From Eucalyptus grandis (Eukaryota; Streptophyta; Magnoliopsida; Myrtales; Myrtaceae): 64,000 bases of DNA. The first letter of the stretch is position 1. Each line of letters begins with the position of its first letter. The notes beneath the pieces were generated by a model. The model was not told the DNA's origin. It did not search any database and saw only the letters and a list, made by a program, of their open reading frames with translations. Positions 55,090 through 64,000 of the stretch are shown one piece after another. The stretch lies in contig NC_052618.1 in NCBI RefSeq assembly GCF_016545825.1, positions 12,329,398 to 12,393,397 of the forward strand, written 5' to 3'. The position numbers were made by a program, and so were the translations under genes.

Positions 55090-58000
55090 CCTTTGTCTAT
55101 ATCTTCACTTTCCATGATATCATTATTAAAGTTATTATTTCCAAAGAAGCACCATGCACTAATCACTAAAAATCCCATCATTAAAGATGCAATTATTTGA
55201 ATTGACATTTGATAGTGGGGTGTCCCATCTCCCTCTCAAGTCCACCTTTACTAAAGATACTTTATGAAAACACTAAAAAGATGATAGCATTGATTATCGT
55301 GATCCCATCTCTCTCTTGATCCACCTTTAATAAAGATGCTTTACAAAAAAGCTAAAATGTTGAAAGTGTTGATTATCTTCATCCCACCACTCACTTGAGT
55401 CCGCCTTTAATAAACATGATTTATAAAAGAAAAGCTTAATAGACGGAAGTGTTTAATATTTTGATAACTTAAAGAAAGAAAAGGTAAAGCGCCTTTAACA
55501 TTCACAAATGTTAGTCGATACTTACTTTTCCATGACATCCTTATTAAAGTTATTATTTCCAAGAAAGCAGCCATGCATTATCACTAGCATCCCATAATTA
55601 AAGGTGCAATAATTTGAATAGACATTAGATAGTGAGGTGTCCCATCTCCCTCTCCAGTTCACCTTTAATAAAGTTGCTTTACAAAAAAAGCTGAAAAGAC
55701 CAAGCGTTGATAATTCGGAAATAGCTTAGCACAAGTGACACAACACACAACAGATGTTTGCTACAATATGGAAATAAAGCAAATTAATGATGAGCCAAGT
55801 TGGTCACTGTTGGGAAAAAATGGGTATCCGTTGGCAATTTTCATTTTTACCATTGAAATCACTTCTGTTTTGTTCCATGCCCCTTTTGTGGTGAGTTTGT
55901 TTAGGCGTATTTGTGTAATAGTCTTGTTTTAGACGGGTCATGTTACTTAGTGGTGGGGGTGTTGGGGCTTACTTCTATTTGCTGCTATATATACCATTGA
56001 CCCTTTTGTTTAAGTTGAACTTTAGAGCTAAAGATTCAGTGATTTGGGTCTTTAGCCGCTCGATCAAGCACGAAGCTGTTTATCTAAGAACAAACAGCAT
56101 TGTTTCATGTTATTTTAGTCCACATTACACCATCTTCCTTACACTAAGGACAATCGAACATGATTGGACTAATACGTTAGATAAATTAGGCAAAACTTGA
56201 TCGAGAACACTTGATTATACTTTTCCTCAAAGAGTTAATTCTGTGCAATACGTTCAAGAATGACTGTAATTTTCTAGCAATACTATAACACTAGAACCCC
56301 AAACTTTGATGAGAATAGAAGATTCTTGCGTGTCATGTAAATCATGACCGTATTTGCCGAGTAAATTTGCACTTGTCAATTTTGATTGTCTAATGTTATC
56401 CACTGCCTTCATCATGAAATTATATTTACACGTTAAAAACCTACGCTATTAATTAACTAGATAGAGTGGTATTTGGGACATGTTTGGGTTTAAGGCATAT
56501 CATTTTAGTCTTAAGTGAGAATCACGTCGTACAAAGAATGAGATCATTTGGGCTCATGAGGACTAGGTTTATGCAATTTCAAAACCATTTTGTTTTTTCG
56601 AAATTTGGCTCGATGGCAACAAGGAACATTCTTCCCTGATGACTGATGGATTTTCCTAAAGCCATGGTTATGGTCAAGGTCAAGCCAATATTTTCTATTC
56701 TTCTTATATTTACAATTGTTTGAGCCGAAATAGCTCATATTTTTCGAGTACTCTTATTTTTGAAGTTGTAACATCTTCTCAATCTAGAGTTTAGAGTAAG
56801 CTTGTGTCTAGTCAGGCAACAAACAAGATAAAAGCTTTTAATATTTTTACACATATAGTTCGAATATTATCAAGAAAGAGTAGTACCACAACTATAAGAA
56901 TTAATTCATAAAATTGATCTATAAAAGTAATGTGAATTAGTTGGTCAGACTATCACATCATTTTGTCAATCATTTCCAAACGTATTACCCTTAGTTGGAT
57001 TCAATTAGCCAACAGATTCGAATCAGAGCGTCGGTTTATTCCAAAGTGGTGATGCAGCTATATGATATGATGAGATTCGTGGAAAGGTCCTAAGCTTAAC
57101 TCATTAGTGGCATGTCTTCGAATCGAAAAGCTTGCCTCATAATTTTAGTTTGTTTTTGAGTTTTCACTTTGTTTACTTTATCCTTGATACGTCTGGCTAT
57201 GACTTGAGATTATATTATGTACCCTATGTGTAATTTAAAAGCACATTTTTTGATAGGTTAAGATTTATTTCTTTCAGATTTTACAGCATATTATACAACC
57301 AAAGGTTGCTGATTATAATTCTTCAAATTAGCAAATACTATGAAGTGCCGCGAATATACATCTTATGTGTTCTCTCATTTTGTTTGCTTATATTGTGGTC
57401 TTTCATATTCATACATTCCTTGTTCAAATATATATATGCGAGCAGATAATTCCCCTTGGATTAATCAAATTGCAACTCTTACGCATTCTAACGGATCGTG
57501 CACAATGAAACTGAGGATCCATCACGTCTTATTAAAAAGATGAGGACTAAATTACATTTACTAGTTCTCTGCCTAGTTGGAATTGCAATCACAAGAGCAT
57601 GGTGGTGTCATTTGTAATTACAAGCCATGTTTTGCTCACATTGCGATCTTTTAACTGGTGTTTATTTAGATCACATGTTTGACAAATGGGAGGTACTTGG
57701 AAATATGAGTTCCAGTGAATGATATGATGTTAGCATTCAAAACTCTTAGTCTATACTTTTGTTTTTTTTTATGACATCCTTATTAAAAGTTATCATCTCT
57801 AAGAAAGTAGTCATGCATTATTACCACAATCCCATTCAAACATGCACGCAAAAGTTGAGTTCTTATGTACTCTTCTTGTCTGATAGAGCTCTATTGTTGG
57901 TAAAAAAAAAAAAGCTATGACGATGCTCGGGCTTGCTTGAGTTCGTCCACTCTTAAAAGGGTAAATGATAAGGGAGTGATAAAACCGATCTCATAAGATG

Positions 58001-58985
58001 CAATAATTTGACTAGACATTAGATAATGGGAAGTCCTTCCTTCATCTTGAGTCCACCTTTAATAAAGGTGCTTTCGAAAAAAGCAATAAAGACAAAAGCC
58101 TTGATTATTTGAAAAAGGCTTAGCATATAACAAAGAATCAAACAGGATAGATTTTGGCCACAATGTGGAAATAAATCAATAGATAAATGATAAGCCAAGT
58201 TGGTCATAATGGGATCTTGATCATTTTTTTTTCCTTAAGTAGGAAAATGATTTGACAATAACACTCAGAACTCTTAGTCCATACTTTCATTTTCTATGAC
58301 ATCCTTATTAAAGTTATTAATTTCCAAAAAAAGTAGCAATGCATTATTATCCCAATCCCATAATTGAACCATTCATGTAAAAATGGGGTCTACATGTATT
58401 CTTTTGTTGATCATTGGAAAAAAGCTATGCACGTGGGTCAAGTCCAAAAGATGCAATAATTCAACTAGACATTAGATATTAGGATGTCCCTACTCCCCGT
58501 TGAGTCCACATTTGCTTGTTCAAATATGCATGCGGGAAGACAATTCTCTTTGCATTTTTCATGGGATCTATTAAGGGAAATAATCAAATTGCAACTCTTA
58601 TGCATTCAGACAGATCATGCACGGTGAAGTTGAAGATCCATCACATCTTCTAAAAAAGATGAGGACTAAATTGCATTTACCTTTTTCTCTATCAAGTATG
58701 AGCTCTAATCGCAAGAGTTTGGTAGGGTAACTTATAGTTTTATATGCCATGTTTTTTTCTTGCCGGTGTTTAATTAAATTGCATCTTTTATAAATGGGAA
58801 GTACTTAAAATTATGTCTCTATTAACGATAAGCATTACATGGCAAATGATTTGATGATAGCACTCAGTACTCTTATTCTATACTTTCTTTTTCTATGACA
58901 TCATGTTCCAAGTCCAACAAGGCATCAATGCCTTATCACCCCCATGATTGAACCATGCATACAAAAGTGGGGTCTATATTTAGGC
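55090..58985. repeat. Long-period degenerate repeat array
   Basis: A module built around catgacatccttattaaag, then agttattatttcc, then a 'catgcattat-ac--cccat' part, then 'tgcaataatttga-tagacatt', then 'tccacctttaataaaggtgc' appears at 55110-55290, 55530-55700, 57765-58090, 58290-58510 and, shortened, 58890-58980. Smaller pieces ('ccacctttaataaa-atgcttta') also occur at about 55320 and 55400. A second module (aatcaaattgcaactctta to gatgaggactaaatt) occurs at 57460-57550 and 58580-58675. Order and orientation are conserved, so these are successive unequal duplications. Open frames in the array are short and not conserved between units; I call no genes. Confidence 0.7.
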
Positions 58986-59685
58986 TCGTCTTTTGATCGC
59001 TGTCGTTGAGCCGGGTAGGGACCTGCGGCCAACACCTCTTTTAGTATCCCGTTTGCCCCTGTTTCGGCCAACTGGGATCAAGGCTCGCCGGCGCACACGT
59101 TTGGACTCGATTTCGAGACTCAGCGAGCCTCGCCAGTTGCCGTGGCGCATGTCTACCCATCCGTGTTGTTTTGTTGGTATGTATCCGAGCTTCAATTAGT
59201 TCGGCTTGGCTTCGATTTCAATAGCGTGTGGTAAGTGTTCGATGAAATGCCCAAGTTAGACGCACGTTAGTGTTCTTCGTTCATGGCTGAGACTTGCTGT
59301 CTTTCATTAATGTCAGTACTGATTTCCTCTGCTCATCGTGTGCGGATTTTGGTCTGAGTATGAGTCATGGGTATGCCTACATCCTCATTTCATGCTCACC
59401 ACACACGTGACGAAATGCTTCAACCAAGCTCGCTTAAACCTGTCCCCGTGCTGTGTATCCGAACTGACTGCCATGTGTTTGTGATAATGCCTAAACAAAA
59501 CTTTTGTTTTTATTTAAGGAAAACATTTTAGTTGCAGAATCCTTTTCATCAGTAGTTTGACCCATTCGTTTATTGTTCTTCCTTTGGCCTTTCCTTCTGA
59601 TGTGATATGTGCTGTTTGATGTAGATAAGTTCTCGTTTCTCATGTTCTCTCGTCAGCTAAGCTCTCTGTGCTTCTCTTTTTGCAG

Positions 59686-60028
59686 GATTTGCTGGTTAAA
59701 TCCTCTCCACCTGCTCAGCCTGCACCTGCACCCCACATCGATAATGACCCAGTGATCATACAGGTACTTTGGTGGATCACATATTTTACTCTAGATTGAT
59801 GTAAATTGAATCTCATTGCTGTGTTTCAACACTTTGGCAGTCTCGCTACCCTCGTCAGATCTCAACCTCTACAAGGTTGCCTCCGCTAACTAGTGGACCC
59901 TTGACTGATGATACTGGCTTCATCACAGCACAGACGGCATTACCTGCCTCGAATTTTCACCAGCTGAATGAAGTTCCATTACAGACTAGTTATGGACAGA
60001 GCGGTTGTGAAGGGAAAGAGGAGCTCGG
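59686..60028 (+). CDS. Two exons of an unrecognised gene
   Basis: 59686-59763 (cag acceptor, gt donor) is exactly 26 codons: DLLVKSSPPAQPAPAPHIDN and on to PVIIQ. 59841-60028 (acceptor ggcag, donor gtaagt) continues SRYPRQISTSTRLPPLTSGP, then ITAQTALPASNFHQLNEVPL, and ends at KEELG. The phase is kept across the 77-nt intron, with clean splice signals at all four sites. The sequence is Pro/Ser/Thr-rich and probably disordered. I cannot name the family. No exons before or after are evident; 58990-59200 has an open Arg-rich stretch that could belong but lacks clear borders. It may be another duplicated gene fragment like its neighbour at 60.6 kb. Confidence 0.5.
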
Positions 60029-60580
60029 GTAAGTTTTCAATGTTTCATTCGTCATACAGTTTCCTTGCTTTTTTAAGAACTCGTAATGATTATATAATTG
60101 AACCATCCATATAATTTGTTTAGGGTCCTTTGATAGGTGCTTCTATCAGCGTCTGTGTTATTCTTACTTTGTATGCACTGACAGCAGTTTTGGAAATTGA
60201 GCCTCTTAAAGGTTACTTAGGTTCAGACAATTGGAAGTAAACTCGCACGTATTAGTTTAAAACAGAAGTGTTTTAACTGGTATTTATACATCCATTTCTT
60301 TTAAGGATTAAGCCTTGGTTTTCAATAGCTGATTTAATAATTTAAGCTCATTCCTACATTTTTTTCCATTTTAAGATCAAGTAGTTTTCTGAGTGATTTG
60401 TCTTTTAGTGAAACTGAAAGCCGAGATTAGTTTTCGATAGGAGTGATACTTAACGTGGTAAGACACTCATATTTGCACTTTAATTTCTATCCATGACGGC
60501 GGTATCTCCTTTCCTGGTTTAATAGAGTAGCAATATTATTGGTGCAATTGCTAACAGCTAATCTGTGAGTTTTCCATATC
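60029..60580. other. Intron-like or intergenic DNA
   Basis: T-rich sequence following a good splice donor, compatible with an intron of the gene at 59686-60028. No acceptor and following exon with a convincing frame could be found. Confidence 0.4.
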
Positions 60581-61315
60581 CACTGCCACAGCAGCCAAAG
60601 CTTCGACCACCATGCCGGCGGCAGACGAAGACGATGATGGCGAACCCAATGGAGTAGCCACCGCTGCCACAAAATCCACAATCCACCCAGCCACCAAAGC
60701 TCCTTCTAAACCTATGAAACCCCAAAAGCCCCGAAGCTTCTCAGCTTTGCCAATGACGGAACCCAACCTTGCTCTCACTCCAAACCCTCTTCTCGCCCCA
60801 GCAAACCTTTTGTCCTCCTCTTCTTCTTACAAAATATCTTCCTTCATGGACCGCTAATTGCCCACCACTCTTTTGCCTTGAATGTCCTTCCTCAAGCTGG
60901 CACTTACACCAAGAAGCCCTGTGCGAGCTCAATAAAACACGAGGACCCTTGCTTCATCGAGCAGCTCTCGCTGTGCTGTGGCATCAGAGTCGGCCGACCC
61001 TAAACCCTAGACCCGTCATTGTTTTGAAGGGTCTTGTGGCGCAATGCCATAGTCGAACAGAGACCAAGCACCAAGTGGATATATTGAGCTCTGATGAGGA
61101 AAAGGGTGCAAAGGAAAGGCGTTGGAAAGAGAAAAGGAAGGTTTGTACTATATAGATGATGCAGAGGACGGTTGGCATCGATTGGAATCGCAAGGTGCAA
61201 GATTCGTTTGGGTCGTTGTTTCCCAACCAAGCGATGATAAATGCAATAAAAGACGAAGAGAGAACAAGCAGAGGCAATCGTAGGCAGCTGCGCCTATATT
61301 TTGCTGGATGGAGGG
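60581..61315 (+). pseudogene. ILP1/GCF (PAXBP1-like) first-exon pseudogene
   Basis: The translated pieces follow the N-terminal disordered half of plant ILP1, a GC-rich-sequence DNA-binding-factor-like protein linked to spliceosome disassembly and cell-cycle gene control. In order: an acidic DEDDDGEPNG region, Lys/Pro-rich SKPMKPQKPRSF, a Ser run (SSSSSYKISSFMDR), then NVLPQAGTYTK, an EALCELNKTRG region, RPVIVLKGLVA, KHQVDILSSDEEKGAKERR, and finally MINAIKDEERTSRG. In intact ILP1 these form one continuous frame, while here they alternate between frames, with stops at 60855 and later. The helical GCFC domain that should follow is missing. The piece starts abruptly after about 60580 and ends near 61315, so it is a partial, decayed copy. 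Confidence 0.75.
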
Positions 61316-62119
61316 TGTAATCACAGGCTTGACCTGTCTCCACTGTCTCATGCTAGCTAGGTTAAATTTGCATTCACAAATAAATGTGGATATCTTCACC
61401 GACCTCAGTGCAAATATAGATGCTAAAATCAAATGTTGCTGCTTTAGATTCTACTAAACTGAACATGATAGAATCATACAATTTCTCCTTCTTGGGGCCT
61501 ACAAGTGACACTAATGTGTTCAGAGCACTTTGGGCATCTAACATTCGATTGAAGGAATGTGCAAGTTTAGTGATACCTAAGTAGTTGGTGACAAAGCGTC
61601 CATATCGATGTACCAAAATCCCAATTAGGCAATTATCAAATTAATAATTGGATTTAGCATTCTAGTAAAACCCCCGCATTAGTTTAGTAACAAATCTCGA
61701 CATAACTAGTGAAAATCGTTGAATGAATCATATTAACTAGGCTTAAAATATATTCTTACGTGTCAACTTCAGATCGCAAATCCATGTCAAGTTCATTTTC
61801 ATCTCGCAAGACATTAAGTTTTTTTTTTTTGGTATTAAAAGTAAGCTAAACAATGATGTGCTTTTTAAGTTCATATTTTTTCTTATCGGAATTAGGCTTT
61901 GTCAAAAGATCTACTTTCATAAATGCGGAATCAGAGATATCATTTCAATGATACTTCTACACAATTCAGTAAGAGGAAAAAAGGGGAACGGCCCCACCTA
62001 ATTGATGGTGGTCTAGGCTTTCCATGAACTTTGTAATTTTTTATTAACATTAATTAACCAATTACATTCTGTTCAAAAAAAAAAAATTAACCAATTACAT
62101 TTTTATTTTGTAACATTTC
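61316..62119. other. Intergenic DNA
   Basis: No gene. An 80-codon minus-strand frame (61374-61616) has no recognised features. AT-rich. Confidence 0.4.
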
Positions 62120-62602
62120 TTTATCAATAAAAGTACACCTCAAGTGCTACAACTTGACACAATGGGACATTAAGTGCCAAAAGTTAGAAAAGTAACACTT
62201 AAGGCCACTTTTAAAAAAAAAAATGGGGACACTAAAATGCCATCTTCGGTGGGAAATCCTACACTGCAATTTTTTTTATTAATTTTACTCGCCTACGTGG
62301 CTTGTCGGAAGCTGAATCGACAAACGCAAAAACGTTGTCGTTTTGGCACAAATTTAATTTAATATAAAAATTAATTAAATTAGAGTATAAAAAAACTAAA
62401 AAAATAAAATTATATATAAAAGGAGATTGTAGACGGCAAGAGCTGAGCCCTCACCTTTAGCCCTGCCCCTCGTTGAGAAGGGCTGGCGATGGTGGAGGGA
62501 GGGTCGGCGGCGTCTTGGGCCCTAGCCAGGGGACGGTGACCCCGGCCGATCTGAGGCAACGGCTCGCAAGCCCTTGACCAGATCCGGGTGAAGGTTGCAA
62601 GC
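62120..62602. mobile_element. Left part of a TIR element, cut by a copia LTR element
   Basis: aaaagtacacctcaagtgct and ttaagtgccaaaagtt (62129-62187) match the termini of the elements at 43629 and 50889. The GC-rich core (62440-62600, words such as tcgttgagaagggctgg and ccagatccgggtg) follows at the expected distance. It is cut off at 62603, where an LTR begins. The other half would lie beyond the right edge of the window. Confidence 0.6.
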
Positions 62603-64000
62603 TGTTACAGAAAACTCCTTTATTGTTTTGAAGTTGACAAAACCTTTCCAAGTTTATATTGGAAGATGCGAAGACTTTATCGTCAAAGTGCGAAGCCGAC
62701 GAATCACCAATTTTAATCTCAAGTCTATCACGTGAGGTTCTAGACTAAAGCATGAAGATTTATTCAAACGCAAGATTATTATCTAGATGAAGAAAAGTTT
62801 CGTTTCGTATGGTTATGGGAGTATCCTATAGTTGGATTTCGCAAATATTTGATTGATTATTCTTATTGGAATCTACTCCGATATGAAGATCTTTGAAAGG
62901 CGAGCTAAACTTGGAATGTTCTACTTATAGAAACTCAGATCCTGATTTGTATGGGTGAGCGGATTGATGAGCTTTCAACACAAATTATCTAACGACTCGA
63001 GATCACCTTAATTGATTTGCCCAACGGGTGAATTGGAAGAATTCATTTGGAAAGTACCAACGGTCAGAAGGCATGAAGGAGTATTTAAGGATTGACTCTT
63101 TGGTTGTTCGATACGGTGCTTGAGAGAAAATTCCAAGGTACGAAGCTTTCTAGTCTCTTGCTTTTTCATTGAGCTGAATATTGTATACAAAGAGAGAAAC
63201 TCTTAGTGAGGCGTGTGAGAGTTAGATAAAGACTCATAACTATGATAGTCAAGATCCGAGTTTGTAACATCTCTTTTTATCCTTAGTGGAATCCAACCAA
63301 TAGGTTGTCGGAGAGAGTAGACGTAGGCTTGGTCTAAGCCAAATCACTATAAATTTTGTGTTCATTTTCTCTTATCTGAACTCCCTTATATTTATTTACT
63401 GGTGTCTATATACTTAAAGTTGAAATACGATTTATGTCTAACATCTTCTAAAATCAAGATACTTTCATTAAGACCTATGAAAAGTTTTTATTTACACCTA
63501 TTCACCCCCTCTAGGTGTATTGCTCACTAGCTGCTAATTGGTATTAGAGCATGTGTGCTTATTTGTTGAAGTGTTTTACTTCTTAAGCTAAAGATCTATG
63601 GCTAGTATTTTGGCTCCAGGACTAGTTGAAGGTCAAAGCAACACCAGACCTCCTTACTTTGATGGGAAGGAATACAACGTATGGAAGAACAAGATGAAAG
63701 CATTCCTAAGATCGAAAGATCCCCTGGAATGGGATGTGGTAGAAAAAGGGATTATTCCCACAAATACATCAACTTCAAAAAGAGGAAAGGAAGTGGCAGA
63801 TGCTAGCGAGATGACACAAGCGAGACATAACAAAGAGTGAAGCTCTTGATGCTAAAGCTATCTACTCTTTATATTGTGCCTTATCCCCACTGAGTATAAC
63901 AGAATTTCATCTTGTGAAACAGCAAAGAAGTTTGGGACAGGTTGCATGTTACTTATGGAAGGAGCGATCGAGTTAAGAAACAAAGATCAACATTCTACTC
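62603..64000 (+). mobile_element. Ty1/copia retrotransposon, 5' LTR and start of gag, runs off the window
   Basis: The LTR probably starts at 62603 (TGTTACAGAA) and ends near 63537, directly before tggtattagagc (63540-63551), which matches the tRNA-iMet primer site with one change. The C-rich end (cacccctctagg type, about 63504-63518) is usual near the 3' end of such LTRs. A gag frame follows. It inserted into the GC-rich core of a TIR element. The 3' half and target duplication are outside the window. Confidence 0.75.
63598..64000 (+). pseudogene. copia gag N-terminus (UBN2/DUF4219-like), frameshifted
   Basis: ATG 63598 opens MASILAPGLVEGQSNTRPPY, then FDGKEYNVWKNKMKAFLRS and WDVVEKG, the start of the gag polyprotein of a plant copia lineage. 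The frame stops at 63840. The expected continuation (AKAIYSLYCALSP) is found in a shifted frame at about 63850, then moves frame again. This copy is therefore defective, at least here. Confidence 0.75.

Noticed and set aside
55090..58985. CRISPR-like or satellite array
   Set aside because: Units are 150-200 bases, irregularly spaced and diverged, in a plant nuclear context; CRISPR does not apply, and the array is too irregular for a classical satellite.

Overview
This is nuclear DNA of a flowering plant, almost certainly a eudicot. It is AT-rich and crowded with transposons, has GT-AG introns, and all recognisable genes are plant families: a subfamily XII LRR receptor kinase, a BAHD acyltransferase, a ginkbilobin-2 (Gnk2)-like secreted protein, and fragments of PAA1/HMA6, SF3B5, RZ-1 and ILP1. 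A Myrtales genome such as Eucalyptus would fit, but that is only an impression. There is one 100-base assembly gap (23846-23945).

Most of the window is a graveyard of duplicated gene pieces. From 1 to 7.4 kb, and again at 17.9-21.0 kb and 23.5-23.8 kb, four or five decayed copies of the 5' end of the chloroplast copper ATPase gene PAA1/HMA6 lie in direct orientation. One is joined head-on to a truncated SF3B5 gene (1-600), one is split by a 393-bp foldback element (4720-5112), and one is followed by a piece of an RZ-1 zinc-finger glycine-rich RNA-binding protein gene. From 10.3 to 13.9 kb a local duplication carries three terminal-inverted-repeat (TIR) elements, one nested in another, and a minute poly(A) insertion with 17-bp target-site duplications. 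An LRR-XII receptor kinase pseudogene with several frameshifts occupies 14.1-17.3 kb.

From 28.6 to 33.2 kb there is a SINE with target-site duplications, then a nearly full-length BAHD acyltransferase gene. It is cut a few codons before its HXXXD motif by a young 2.8-kb copia-type LTR element on the minus strand. That element keeps LTRs, tRNA-Met primer site, polypurine tract and a gag-like ORF with two zinc knuckles and a charged coiled-coil tail, but has no protease, integrase or reverse transcriptase, so it is a non-autonomous gag-only element.

From 34.9 to 52.1 kb lie four copies of a Gnk2-like secreted cysteine-rich protein gene, all on the minus strand, in two pairs of duplicated segments. 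Only the copy at 46868-47257 is open, and it lacks both cysteines of one of the family's three disulfides. A 2.97-kb apparent solo LTR with a 5-bp duplication (37799-40768) and several TIR elements separate the copies. From 55.1 to 59.0 kb there are degenerate long-period repeats. Two exons of an unrecognised gene lie at 59.7-60.0 kb, an ILP1/GCF-like pseudogene at 60.6-61.3 kb, and the start of a copia element, inserted in a TIR element, runs off the right edge.

Only one gene, the Gnk2-like one, looks intact; the genes show no operon-like or pathway relationship. The window is mainly informative about duplication, transposition and gene decay.
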